DNA of 64,000 bases from Paludibacteraceae bacterium (lineage in GTDB: Bacteria > Bacteroidota > Bacteroidia > Bacteroidales > Paludibacteraceae). Location of the stretch: contig JAFSMP010000025.1 in assembly GCA_017447875.1 (NCBI GenBank), forward strand, positions 1 to 64,000. The letters are read 5' to 3'. The notes beneath the pieces were generated by a model. The model did not search any database. It saw only the letters and a program-made list of their open reading frames with translations, and had not been told where the DNA came from. Both the position numbers and the translations under genes were made by a program. Position 1 is the first letter of the stretch. Each line of letters opens with the position of its first letter. Of the stretch, positions 33,119-42,256 are shown in pieces.

Positions 33119-34276
33119 ATGAAAGCAGCTGATAAAAATGCACGTATCATAGCGCTGTACCTCCCGCAATTCCATCCGATACCGGAGAATGATGCATGGT
33201 GGGGAAAAGGATTTACCGAATGGACGAATGTAGCTCAGGCGCGTCCTTTATTCAAGGGACACTATCAGCCGCGTATCCCTGCGGATCTGGGATTCTATGA
33301 CTTGCGCCTGCCGGAAGTACGGGAGCAACAAGTGGCATTAGCCAAAGAAGCAGGGATAGAAGCATTCTGTTATTATCATTATTGGTTTGGCGGCAAACAA
33401 CTGTTGGAACGTCCCTTCCAAGAGGTAGTAGCCAGCGGCAAACCGGATTTCCCCTTCTGTATTTGCTGGGCAAACCATACATGGTCCAGTGCTACATGGT
33501 CCACCAAAGGCAAGCAATCCTCCGTACTTATGGAGCAGACATACGGTGGTAAAGAAGAGGACACTGCGCATTTTATGAGTCTGCTGCCCGCATTCCGAGA
33601 CCCTCGTTATTTGACCATAGACGGAAGACTTGTGTTCTGCATCTATGATGTATGGCATTTTAAACGCGTTAAGGAATTTATGGATACATGGCGCCAACTG
33701 GCGGATGAATACAAACTGCCCGGTTTCTACTTCATTGGCATGACATCTAACACGCTCAGTTTTGACGTAAGAAACCAAGAGCACAAGCCTTGTCTGCCGA
33801 ATCTGGAGAGCAGCAAGGATATCTATCAAGCCGTATTGAACATGGGCTTTGATGCCGTCAATTCGTTCGGAAAGCGCAGAGGTGAGATGCGCGCCAAAGG
33901 CATGACACGCAACTTACTACACCGTGTTCTGGAGATCATGCACATGAACATAGGAGTCAATACTTATGACTATAGCAAAACGGTCGCACAGTTCTTTGCT
34001 CCGGAGGATCAATGGGAAAACGTCTTCCCTACCATCATGCCCCAATGGGATCGTACGGCACGTAATGCCAACCGCGAAGGCATCTACACGAATGCCACAC
34101 CGGAACGGTTTGCCGAACATATCCGACAGGCATTGGAGGTGATCAACGGCAAACAAGCAGAACATCAAGTATTGTTCCTTAAATCATGGAACGAATGGGC
34201 GGAAGGTAACTATGTAGAGCCGGATTTGAAATACGGTCATGGATGGTTGAATGCAATCAAAAACACAATACAATGA
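33119..34276 (+). CDS. WbsX-family (GH99-like domain) glycan protein
   Basis: A 385-residue protein matching the WbsX family (PF14307). It opens IALYLPQFHPIPENDAWWGK, then GFTEWTNVAQARPLF, and contains FCYYHYWFGGKQLLERP, FCICWANHTW, and a C-terminal LKSWNEWAEGNYVEPD. These proteins occur in O-antigen and capsule clusters and are related to endo-mannosidase family GH99. Whether they cut or transfer sugars is not settled. It overlaps the next gene by ATGA. Confidence 0.88.
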   Translation: MKAADKNARIIALYLPQFHPIPENDAWWGKGFTEWTNVAQARPLFKGHYQPRIPADLGFYDLRLPEVREQQVALAKEAGIEAFCYYHYWFGGKQLLERPFQEVVASGKPDFPFCICWANHTWSSATWSTKGKQSSVLMEQTYGGKEEDTAHFMSLLPAFRDPRYLTIDGRLVFCIYDVWHFKRVKEFMDTWRQLADEYKLPGFYFIGMTSNTLSFDVRNQEHKPCLPNLESSKDIYQAVLNMGFDAVNSFGKRRGEMRAKGMTRNLLHRVLEIMHMNIGVNTYDYSKTVAQFFAPEDQWENVFPTIMPQWDRTARNANREGIYTNATPERFAEHIRQALEVINGKQAEHQVLFLKSWNEWAEGNYVEPDLKYGHGWLNAIKNTIQ

Positions 34277-35067
34277 AGATAACAGTCATCATTCCCACAT
34301 ACAGACCGCAGGACTATTTATGGCAATGTCTTGATAGTTTTGCCGCGCAGACGCTCGACAAGCGTTTGTGGGAAGTGATCGTAGTGCTGAACGGAGAAGC
34401 CGGTGAATGGTTGGAGCAACTCAAGGCGTATCAGCAGACGCACCAACAGATGAATCTTCATATTCTCTATACGCCTACTGCAGGAGTTAGTCATGCGCGA
34501 AATATAGGATTGGACCATGCGCAAGGAGAATATATCGGTTTTGTGGATGATGATGATTATGTATCACCTAACTATTTGGCAGAACTAATGCCGTTAGCTA
34601 CCTCCGATACAATCGCCGCGTCGTACACAATCGCTTTCGATGACACGCATGATCATATACCGTATTATATCGAGTCGGCGTACCATCGTTATGCGCCACT
34701 CAGTCCGATGCCTTATCATGCCGCACGTACGTATTTCAGCGGACCGTGCATGAAACTGATTCATCAGGACATCATCGGTGATCGGCGTTTCGACCCGCGC
34801 TTTGCATCCGGAGAAGACTCGCTGTTCATGTTCGCTATCTCCAATAAGATGCACCGGATCGCCTTCACTGACCGGCAAGCTGTGTACTACCGCCGCATCC
34901 GTCCCGCCAGCGCCTCACATGCGCCCTCGTGGAGCCGACGGACAGCCAACAGTCTGCGCCTTATACGCGCGTACACACACATATATATAAAAGGAAAAGG
35001 ATACGCTTGGTCCTTTTTCCTCACCCGTATCTTAGGAGCTATACACACTATAATATCAAAACCATGA
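34273..35067 (+). CDS. Glycosyltransferase family 2 (2)
   Basis: A 264-residue GT-A transferase with MKITVIIPTYRPQDYLWQCL, GVSHARNIGLDHAQGEYIGF and VDDDDYVSPNYL (DxD site at about 95-97). SGEDSLFMF contains the ED catalytic-base motif. The short C-terminus has one hydrophobic helix. It is coupled to WbsX upstream and to another GT2 downstream by ATGA overlaps. Confidence 0.87.
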   Translation: MKITVIIPTYRPQDYLWQCLDSFAAQTLDKRLWEVIVVLNGEAGEWLEQLKAYQQTHQQMNLHILYTPTAGVSHARNIGLDHAQGEYIGFVDDDDYVSPNYLAELMPLATSDTIAASYTIAFDDTHDHIPYYIESAYHRYAPLSPMPYHAARTYFSGPCMKLIHQDIIGDRRFDPRFASGEDSLFMFAISNKMHRIAFTDRQAVYYRRIRPASASHAPSWSRRTANSLRLIRAYTHIYIKGKGYAWSFFLTRILGAIHTIISKP

Positions 35068-36062
35068 TGGTTAGTATTATTTGTCCCATATATAATGAAG
35101 AGCGGTACATAGACGGTTGCATTCAGTCCGTCTTGAACCAGGACCTTCCGACATCCGGATGGGAATTGCTGCTTGTTGACGGCGGCAGTACGGATCGTAC
35201 GCTTACCCTCATCGAGCCGTATAAGAAACAATATTCTAATATCCGCTTGCTGAACAATCCCAAACGAACCGCTCCGTACGCCATGAATATAGGTATCCGT
35301 GCGGCACAAGGAGAGTTTATCTGCCGAATAGATGCGCATGCTTCCTATCCCGCCAATTATGTGAGCACTCTGCTCCATTATTGTCAGGCCCTACCCCAAG
35401 CGGCGAATGTCGGCGCTCCCTGCCATACGTTGCCTCGAGAAAACAATCAAAAAGGAAGAGCAATAGCCGCTGTCTTATCGAACCGATTTGGCGTAGGTGG
35501 TTCGGCGTTCCGTATCGGTGTCAACCAAGTGACCGAAGTGGATACTGCCCCTTTCGGGTTCTTCCCGAGAAATATCTTCGAACAGGTAGGCATGTACAAC
35601 GAGTCCCTACAGCGAAACCAGGATATCGAACTCAACAAACGTATCATCGCGCACGGAGGAAAAGTGTACCTCGTGCCCGATACCTTCTGCACCTATTACG
35701 CCCGATCCACCTATGCCGAACTGGCGGTTAATAATTTCGGCAACGGGAAATGGAATATTCTGACGCTGTATTATACCCACGATATGCACTCCTTATCAGT
35801 TCGCCATTTTATTCCGTTATGCTTCCTATTATCCCTCATCGTGCCCCTATGCCTGATGCCGCTTTGGAGACCGATCGGCTGGATAACGGTGGCATCTCTC
35901 ATCCTCTACAGCCTATTCTGCCTGATGATTGCTGCCAAAGAGGCGTATCGGCATAAGGTTAACTACCTGCTACTCATCGGAGCCTTTGTGGTGCTGCATT
36001 TCAGTTACGGCATCGGTTCTCTAAGCGCTATCGCACAACTATTGTTTATAAGAAAAAAATGA
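35064..36062 (+). CDS. Membrane-anchored glycosyltransferase family 2 (3)
   Basis: A 332-residue protein. The GT-A domain occupies the first about 230 residues (VSIICPIYNEERYIDGCIQS, DGGSTDRTL, AAQGEFICRIDAHASYPANY with the DxH metal site, and NQDIELNKR). Two to three TM segments follow at about 245-325, as in ExoA-type succinoglycan transferases. Both ATG 35064 and 35067 are possible starts; the former gives the ATGA overlap seen throughout this operon. Confidence 0.87.
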   Translation: MMVSIICPIYNEERYIDGCIQSVLNQDLPTSGWELLLVDGGSTDRTLTLIEPYKKQYSNIRLLNNPKRTAPYAMNIGIRAAQGEFICRIDAHASYPANYVSTLLHYCQALPQAANVGAPCHTLPRENNQKGRAIAAVLSNRFGVGGSAFRIGVNQVTEVDTAPFGFFPRNIFEQVGMYNESLQRNQDIELNKRIIAHGGKVYLVPDTFCTYYARSTYAELAVNNFGNGKWNILTLYYTHDMHSLSVRHFIPLCFLLSLIVPLCLMPLWRPIGWITVASLILYSLFCLMIAAKEAYRHKVNYLLLIGAFVVLHFSYGIGSLSAIAQLLFIRKK

Positions 36063-36670
36063 AAGCACTGAAATATATATTCGATCGTATCATGGCACTT
36101 ATCGGTTTACTGTTCTTGTGGCCGGTGCTACTGGTGGTGGCGATATTGATTAAAATCAAGATGCCGGGACCGGTATTGTTCGTTCAACCGCGCGTAGGAC
36201 GCAACGGTAAACTTTTCAACTGCCATAAGTTCCGCTCAATGACCGTCGGACACGGCGGAAGCAGTGTCAGCGTGGCCGGAGAAAGCCGGATCACTCCGCT
36301 CGGTGCCAAGTTACGCAAATACAAACTGGATGAACTGCCGGAACTGTGGGATGTGTTCATCGGAACGATGTCTTTTGTCGGCCCGCGACCGGATGTACCG
36401 GGGTACGCTGATAAGCTGCAAGGGGAAGACCGTATCGTACTCACCCTCCGTCCAGGCATCACCGGACCGGCCACCCTCAAATATCGCAATGAGGAAGAAC
36501 TGTTGGCAACCGTCAAAGATCCTATCCTATACAACGATGAAGTCATCTATCCCGATAAAGTACGCATCAACCGCTATTACGCGGAGCATTACTCCTTTAT
36601 CAAAGATATACAGATGATTTTCTGTACAGTACTAGGAAAAAACATGGAATATAATCATGAAATAATATAA
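36059..36670 (+). CDS. Initiating undecaprenyl-phosphate sugar-phosphate transferase
   Basis: A 203-residue protein of the bacterial sugar transferase family (PF02397; PglC/WcaJ catalytic core without the large N-terminal TM region). It has one N-terminal membrane helix (LIGLLFLWPVLLVVAILIKI), GPVLFVQPRVGRNGKLFNCH, FRSM, LRKYKLDELPELWDVFIGTM and SFVGPRPDVP. It attaches the first sugar phosphate to undecaprenyl phosphate and so starts repeat-unit assembly. Together with the aminotransferase downstream, the first sugar could be an amino-deoxy sugar. Confidence 0.9.
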   Translation: MKALKYIFDRIMALIGLLFLWPVLLVVAILIKIKMPGPVLFVQPRVGRNGKLFNCHKFRSMTVGHGGSSVSVAGESRITPLGAKLRKYKLDELPELWDVFIGTMSFVGPRPDVPGYADKLQGEDRIVLTLRPGITGPATLKYRNEEELLATVKDPILYNDEVIYPDKVRINRYYAEHYSFIKDIQMIFCTVLGKNMEYNHEII

Positions 36671-36678
36671 TATAATAT

Positions 36679-37929
36679 ATGGAACGTAAAACGATCTATT
36701 TATGCCTGGCTCATATGTCCGAACAAGGACTGGAGCAGCAGTACATCAAAGAGGCTTTTGACACCAATTGGGTGGTGCCTCTTGGACCGAACGTAAATGC
36801 GTTTGAGAAAGATTTGGAAGCGTTTGTAGGAGAGAACAAGCAAGTGGTGGCTCTCTCTGCCGGGACAGCAGCGGTGCATCTGGCACTCATCGGCTGCGGA
36901 GTCGGTCCGGGCGATGAAGTATGCGTGCAGAGTTTTACGTTCTGCGCCAGTTCCCACCCCATCAAGTACTTGGGTGCTACTCCGGTGTTCATCGACTCAG
37001 AGAAAGACAGTTGGAACATGGATCCGGAGTTACTGGAGCAAGCCATTCTCGAACGCAAAGCAAAAACCGGCAAGTACCCCAAGGCCATCGTGCCGGTAGC
37101 CCTGTACGGCATGCCCTATGACTGCGAGAAGATCATGGCGATTGCTGACAAATACGGTATACCTGTCATCGAAGATGCCGCCGAAGGGTTTGGCAGCCGT
37201 TACAAAGGGCAAGTGTTGGGTACTTTCGGTAAGTACGGTGTACTGAGTTTCAACGGCAATAAGATGATCACCACCTCCGGTGGCGGTGCACTCATCTGCC
37301 CGGACGAAAAGCAGAAGAACAAGATCATGTGGTACGCGACCCAGGCACGCGAAGCCTATCCGTACTACCAACACGAAGAGATCGGATATAACTACCGCAT
37401 GTCGAATATATGCGCTGGTATCGGTCGCGGACAGATGGCGATCGTCAATGACCATATCGCTCATCATAAGCATGTGCAGGCACTATATGCGGAGTTACTC
37501 AAGGACATCCCGGGGGTTCATCTGCACGAAGCGCCTAACGCGGACTACGACGCCAACTACTGGCTCTGCACCATCACCATCGATCCGGATGTGCGTATCC
37601 AAGGACAGGAGAACGCCTACAAAGAGACCGTCAAATCCGCTGTGGGCGGTGCCGCAGGTGTGATCCATCAAGTGGACTCCCCCACTACCGACTGCCAGCC
37701 GAACGAGAACATCGAGGCACTGCGGGTATATATGTTAGCGCATAAGATTGAAGCACGACCGGTGTGGAAACCCATGCATAAACAACCCGTGTACGCCAAC
37801 TGTCCGGCATACGTCAACGGCATCAGTGAAGCGATCTTCAAGATCGGCATGTGTCTGCCGGCCGGTCCGATGGTGACCGATGAAGACGTTGCCTATATCG
37901 TACAAACCATAAAAGAAGCTATCGTATAA
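36679..37929 (+). CDS. DegT/DnrJ/EryC1/StrS-family sugar aminotransferase
   Basis: A 416-residue PLP enzyme with N-terminal FDTNWVVPLGPNVNAFEKDL, the ALSAGTAAVHLAL cofactor-phosphate site (about 58-70), VCVQSFTFCAS and VIEDAAEGFGSRYKG. The PLP lysine is Lys195 in SFNGNKMITTSGGG. It transfers an amino group to a keto-NDP-sugar, giving for example a 4-amino-deoxy sugar as in PglE-type enzymes. No 4,6-dehydratase is seen in the window, so its substrate must come from elsewhere. It starts 8 bp after the sugar-phosphate transferase gene. Confidence 0.88.
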   Translation: MERKTIYLCLAHMSEQGLEQQYIKEAFDTNWVVPLGPNVNAFEKDLEAFVGENKQVVALSAGTAAVHLALIGCGVGPGDEVCVQSFTFCASSHPIKYLGATPVFIDSEKDSWNMDPELLEQAILERKAKTGKYPKAIVPVALYGMPYDCEKIMAIADKYGIPVIEDAAEGFGSRYKGQVLGTFGKYGVLSFNGNKMITTSGGGALICPDEKQKNKIMWYATQAREAYPYYQHEEIGYNYRMSNICAGIGRGQMAIVNDHIAHHKHVQALYAELLKDIPGVHLHEAPNADYDANYWLCTITIDPDVRIQGQENAYKETVKSAVGGAAGVIHQVDSPTTDCQPNENIEALRVYMLAHKIEARPVWKPMHKQPVYANCPAYVNGISEAIFKIGMCLPAGPMVTDEDVAYIVQTIKEAIV

Positions 37930-37940
37930 ATACGTTAGTC

Positions 37941-38639
37941 ATGAAGAATATAGCCGTTATTTTAGCTGGAGGCAGCGGATCTCGTTTAGGCAACGACATC
38001 CCGAAGCAGTTTTTGAAAGTAGCCGGTAAGCAGATCATCGAGCACTCGATCGATGTGTTTGAGCATTGCGCGGAGATCAATGAGATATGCATCGTCTGCA
38101 GGCCGGATTATATCTCCCATGTGGAAGAGTTGGTCATCAAGAACCAATACCAAAAGGTGAAAAAGATCCTGCATGGAGGTAAGGAACGTTATGACAGCAC
38201 GCTGGCTGCTATCCATGCCTATACGGATGATGACACAAATCTACTCTTCCATGATGCGGTACGTCCGCTGGTTAATGAGCGTATCATCCACGATTGTATT
38301 GAAGCCCTGAAGCACTACAATGCAGTAGATGTAGCGGCCAAGACAACGGATACCATCATCTCTGTCGATGCGAACGAGTGCATTGATTTTATTCCGAATC
38401 GTGCCTTCTTACGTAATAGCCAGACTCCTCAATGCTTCAAGCGCAGTGTCATCCGGCGTGCCTATGAGTTGGCTCTGGCTGATCCGAACTTCGTGACTAC
38501 CGATGACTGCGGTACGGTACGGCGTTATCTGCCGAACGAACCGATATACGTAGTAGCCGGAGAGAACACGAACGTAAAACTGACCTATCCGGAGGACCTG
38601 TTCTTATTGGAAACGCTATTCCAACTCCGCAGGAGGTAA
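37941..38639 (+). CDS. IspD/TarI-family cytidylyltransferase
   Basis: A 232-residue protein with IAVILAGGSGSRLGNDIPKQ (CTP-binding loop), HGGKERYDSTLAAI (about 75), FHDAVRPLV (about 105), NSQTPQCFKRSVI (about 152) and NVKLTYPEDLFLLE. The fold makes CDP-methylerythritol (IspD) or CDP-ribitol/CDP-sugar alcohols (TarI). Its location at the end of a polysaccharide locus argues for the TarI-like role, but no partner reductase is present. An ordinary isoprenoid IspD cannot be excluded. Confidence 0.8.
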   Translation: MKNIAVILAGGSGSRLGNDIPKQFLKVAGKQIIEHSIDVFEHCAEINEICIVCRPDYISHVEELVIKNQYQKVKKILHGGKERYDSTLAAIHAYTDDDTNLLFHDAVRPLVNERIIHDCIEALKHYNAVDVAAKTTDTIISVDANECIDFIPNRAFLRNSQTPQCFKRSVIRRAYELALADPNFVTTDDCGTVRRYLPNEPIYVVAGENTNVKLTYPEDLFLLETLFQLRRR

Positions 38640-38675
38640 TTTATATCGAAAACATAAAAGAAACTATTATCTATT

Positions 38676-39905
38676 ATGAATCGTGAGTTTATACTAATCA
38701 ATATCGTCGGTACGGACAAGCCGGGTGTCACTTCGGCTGTCACCGCCGTATTAGGCAAATACGATGCCTACGTGCAAGATATCGGTCAGTCGAACCTGCA
38801 CCATCAGCTCAACCTCGGTATCCTCATCCGCGTGGATGACCCGTCGCGTTCCGGCGACATGCTCAAAGAGGTGCTCTTCTGCTGCTCGCAGTTAGACATG
38901 ATCGTGCGTTATACACCGCTGAGTGAAGAAGCGTATGCGGCATGGGTAGGACGGCAGGAACAAGACCGGTACGTCGTTACCCTACTGGCACGCGAACTGA
39001 ATGCACGGCACATATCGCGTGTGACGGCCCTGCTGGCAGAACGGCAGCTGAATATCGACAATATCTTACGTCTCAGTGAACGGCCGGACATGACCTTACC
39101 TGCCGACAAACGTCACTCGTGCGTCGAGTTCTCCGTGCGCGGTGCTATCCCCGATCGCGAAGCGCTGCAAAGCAAGTTGATGGAGGTGTCGCGCGAAGAA
39201 GGAATCGATATCTCGTTCCAAAACGATGATATGTTCCGTCGCAACAGACGACTCATCTGCGTTGATATGGACTCGACCTTCATCCAGACCGAGGTGATTG
39301 ACGAACTGGCGATGCGTGCCGGTGTAGGCGATGAAGTGAAAGCCATCACCCTCTCGGCTATGCGCGGAGAGATTGACTTCAAGGAGAGTTTCCGTCGCCG
39401 CGTAGCCTTACTAAAAGGACTGGATGCGTCCGTACGACAAGACATCATCGATCATCTGCCAATCACCGAAGGCGCCGACAAACTATTCCGGATCCTGAAG
39501 AAATGCGGCTTCAAGATCGCTATCCTCTCCGGTGGATTCATGTTCGTAGGCCGCTACCTGCAGGAGCGCTTCGGTGTGGACTATGTCTATGCCAACGAAC
39601 TGGAGGTGGAAGACGGCAAGTTCACCGGTCGTTATATCGGTGACGTGGTAGATGCACGGCGTAAGGCCGAACTGCTGGAACTGATCGCACAGGTGGAGCA
39701 TATCGACCTTGCGCAAGTGATCGCCGTCGGTGACGGAGCCAATGACCTGAACATGCTCGCCAAAGCCGGACTCGGTATCGCTTTCCATGCCAAACCCAAA
39801 GTGCAGGAGAGCGCTCAGCAGTCTATCTCCACCGTCGGACTGGACGGTATCCTCTATTTCCTGGGATTCAAAGAATCCTTCCTCAAAGAGACACACGAAT
39901 ATTAA
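38676..39905 (+). CDS. serB: Phosphoserine phosphatase with N-terminal ACT domains
   Basis: A 409-residue protein. Two ACT-like domains lie at about 1-180 (INIVGTDKPGVTSAVTAVLG; VTLLARELNARHISRVTALL). They are followed by the HAD phosphatase: VDMDSTFIQTEVIDELA (nucleophile Asp near 197), ILSGGFMFVG, and VGDGANDLNMLAKAGLGIAF. It removes phosphate from phosphoserine in the last step of serine synthesis, with ACT domains suited to serine feedback. It is longer than E. coli SerB (about 320) but usual for Bacteroidetes. Confidence 0.93.
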   Translation: MNREFILINIVGTDKPGVTSAVTAVLGKYDAYVQDIGQSNLHHQLNLGILIRVDDPSRSGDMLKEVLFCCSQLDMIVRYTPLSEEAYAAWVGRQEQDRYVVTLLARELNARHISRVTALLAERQLNIDNILRLSERPDMTLPADKRHSCVEFSVRGAIPDREALQSKLMEVSREEGIDISFQNDDMFRRNRRLICVDMDSTFIQTEVIDELAMRAGVGDEVKAITLSAMRGEIDFKESFRRRVALLKGLDASVRQDIIDHLPITEGADKLFRILKKCGFKIAILSGGFMFVGRYLQERFGVDYVYANELEVEDGKFTGRYIGDVVDARRKAELLELIAQVEHIDLAQVIAVGDGANDLNMLAKAGLGIAFHAKPKVQESAQQSISTVGLDGILYFLGFKESFLKETHEY

Positions 39906-39917
39906 AAATTATATCTT

Positions 39918-40868
39918 ATGGCATTTTTCGGATTATTCAACAAAGAGAAAAAAGAGACGCTCGACAAAGGACTCGAGAAATCCAAAGAGTCAGTGCTCAG
40001 TAAGATAGGTCACGCCATCGCCGGCAAATCGACCATCGACGATGAGGTGCTGGATAACTTGGAAGAAGCACTGATCACGTCCGACGTAGGCGTGGAGACC
40101 ACATTACGTATTATAGAACGCGTGCAGGCGCGCGTGAAACGCGACAAGTATATCGGTACCAATGAACTGAACGCACTGCTCGTCGATGAGATCGCCCAAC
40201 TGCTGCAAGAGAATAACGTGAACGATGTGCAGGACTTCGATGCTCCGCTGCCAGCCAAGCCATACGTCATCATGGTCGTAGGCGTCAACGGCGTCGGTAA
40301 GACAACCACTATCGGTAAGTTAGCGCATCAATACAAAGCAGCCGGTAAGAAAGTGTACCTCGGTGCTGCCGACACCTTCCGTGCTGCAGCCGTAGAGCAG
40401 TTATGCATCTGGGGCGAGCGTGTAGGCGTGCCGGTCATCAAACAGCAACAGGGTTCAGACCCTGCCTCGGTGGCGTTCGACACCTTACAGTCCGCTAAAG
40501 CCAACGATGCCGATGTCGTCCTGATCGACACCGCCGGACGGTTGCACAACAAGATCAACCTCATGAACGAGCTCACCAAGATCAAGAACGTCATGCAGAA
40601 AGTGGTGCCGGACGCACCGCACGACGTGATGCTGGTGCTCGACGGTTCGACGGGTCAGAACGCCTTCGAACAGGCACGGCAGTTTACCGCCGCCACGCAG
40701 GTTTCATCCCTGGCTATCACCAAACTGGACGGGACCGCCAAAGGTGGAGTAGTCATCGGCATCTCTGACCAGTTTAAGATACCTGTTCGGTACATAGGAC
40801 TGGGTGAGAAGATGACCGACCTGCAATGTTTCAATCGTGTAGAATTTGTTAAATCACTTATATTATGA
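39918..40868 (+). CDS. ftsY: Signal recognition particle receptor FtsY
   Basis: A 316-residue SRP GTPase. It has a short N-terminal amphipathic segment (MAFFGLFNKEKKETLDKGL), the N helical domain, and the G domain: GVNGVGKTTTIGKLAHQYKA (about 117-136), DTFRAAAVEQL, DTAGRLHNKINLMNEL, and TKLDGTAKGG. It docks SRP-ribosome complexes at the Sec translocon. The acidic A domain of E. coli FtsY is absent, as usual in this phylum. It overlaps aspA by ATGA. Confidence 0.95.
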   Translation: MAFFGLFNKEKKETLDKGLEKSKESVLSKIGHAIAGKSTIDDEVLDNLEEALITSDVGVETTLRIIERVQARVKRDKYIGTNELNALLVDEIAQLLQENNVNDVQDFDAPLPAKPYVIMVVGVNGVGKTTTIGKLAHQYKAAGKKVYLGAADTFRAAAVEQLCIWGERVGVPVIKQQQGSDPASVAFDTLQSAKANDADVVLIDTAGRLHNKINLMNELTKIKNVMQKVVPDAPHDVMLVLDGSTGQNAFEQARQFTAATQVSSLAITKLDGTAKGGVVIGISDQFKIPVRYIGLGEKMTDLQCFNRVEFVKSLIL

Positions 40869-42256
40869 ATTATCGTATTGAATCCGATCTGCTGGGCGAG
40901 TTACAGGTGCCGGCAGAAGCCTATTACGGCGTACAGACACAACGGGGTATCAACAACTACAAGGTTTCTAACCTCAAGATGTCGGACTTCCCCGAATACA
41001 TCATCGCAATGGCCTATATCAAGTTGGCTGCGGTGGAAGCAAACCATGACTTAGGTGTCATCAACGATGAGATTTATGCGGCGATTGCACAGGCCTGCCG
41101 CGAAATCATCGACGGTAAGATGCACGACCAGTTCCCTACCGACATGGTGCAGGGCGGTGCCGGCACAACGGTGAACATGAACGCCAATGAGGTGATCGCG
41201 AACCGCGCGCTGGAGATCATGGGACATCAACGCGGTGAGTACCAATTCTGCTCTCCCAATGACCATGTCAACTGCGCTCAGTCCACCAATGACGCCTATC
41301 CTTCCGCTTTCCGTTATGCGTTCATTCGCATGAACCGCGGGCTCGAAGAGGAGTTAAAGCGACTTATTGTATCTCTTCGCAAGAAAGGAGACGAGTTTAA
41401 TGACTCTATTAAGATGGGACGTACGCAGTTGCAAGATGCCGTACCGATGACCAGCGGACAGGAGTTTCATGCATTCGCCAATAACCTCGAGGAAGAAGTA
41501 GCGAACCTGGAGCGTAACGTCAAGTTGCTCTACGAGATCAACATGGGCGGTACAGCGATTGGAACGGGTCTGAATGCCACAGCAGGATATGCGCAGTTGT
41601 GTATCCAAAAGATGTGCGAGTTGACCGGTGAACCGTTTGAACTGGCCAGTGACCTGGTGGAAGCAACACCCGACACCGGTGCTTATGTCAGCTATTCAGC
41701 AGCCCTCAAGCGTCTGGCAGTTAAGTTAAGCAAGACCTGCAATGACCTGCGTCTGATGGCTTCCGGTCCTCGGTGCGGTCTGCATGAGATCAACCTGCCT
41801 CCTATGGCTCCGGGTTCGTCCATCATGCCGGGTAAGGTAAATCCGGTGATCCCGGAGGTCACTAACCAAGTGTGCTTCAAGGTCATCGGTAACGACACCG
41901 CAGTCACCTTTGCCGCAGAAGCCGGACAGTTGCAGCTTAACGTCATGGAACCGATCATCACCGAGTGTATCTTCGAGTCGATCACCTGGCTCCGTAACGT
42001 GATGGCTATTCTGCGCGAGAAATGTATCGACGGCATCACCATCAACCGTGCGCACAATCTGGAGACCGTCAAGCACTCTATCGGTATCGTCACCGCCCTT
42101 AATCCCGTCATCGGTTACAAGGCCTCGACGAAGATTGCCAAAGAGGCCCTCGAGACCGGTAAGAGCGTCTATAACCTCGTACTGGAACACGGACTGCTAC
42201 AAAAAGAGCAGCTCGACGAGCTGCTCGATCCTAAGAATATGTTAGCGGCGCACTGA
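40865..42256 (+). CDS. aspA: Aspartate ammonia-lyase
   Basis: A 463-residue fumarase/aspartase-superfamily enzyme with GGAGTTVNMNANEVIANRAL (about 100), GRTQLQDAVPMT (about 184), and the signature GSSIMPGKVNPVIPE (about 317-331), whose mobile loop carries the catalytic serine. It converts aspartate to fumarate and ammonia, feeding the fumarate respiration typical of Bacteroidales. The last 15 bp overlap the end of the convergent secreted-protein gene. Confidence 0.93.
   Translation: MNYRIESDLLGELQVPAEAYYGVQTQRGINNYKVSNLKMSDFPEYIIAMAYIKLAAVEANHDLGVINDEIYAAIAQACREIIDGKMHDQFPTDMVQGGAGTTVNMNANEVIANRALEIMGHQRGEYQFCSPNDHVNCAQSTNDAYPSAFRYAFIRMNRGLEEELKRLIVSLRKKGDEFNDSIKMGRTQLQDAVPMTSGQEFHAFANNLEEEVANLERNVKLLYEINMGGTAIGTGLNATAGYAQLCIQKMCELTGEPFELASDLVEATPDTGAYVSYSAALKRLAVKLSKTCNDLRLMASGPRCGLHEINLPPMAPGSSIMPGKVNPVIPEVTNQVCFKVIGNDTAVTFAAEAGQLQLNVMEPIITECIFESITWLRNVMAILREKCIDGITINRAHNLETVKHSIGIVTALNPVIGYKASTKIAKEALETGKSVYNLVLEHGLLQKEQLDELLDPKNMLAAH

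Noticed and set aside
37941..38639. Firm ispD assignment
   Set aside because: Locus context fits a TarI-like sugar-alcohol cytidylyltransferase equally well or better, so only the family is called.
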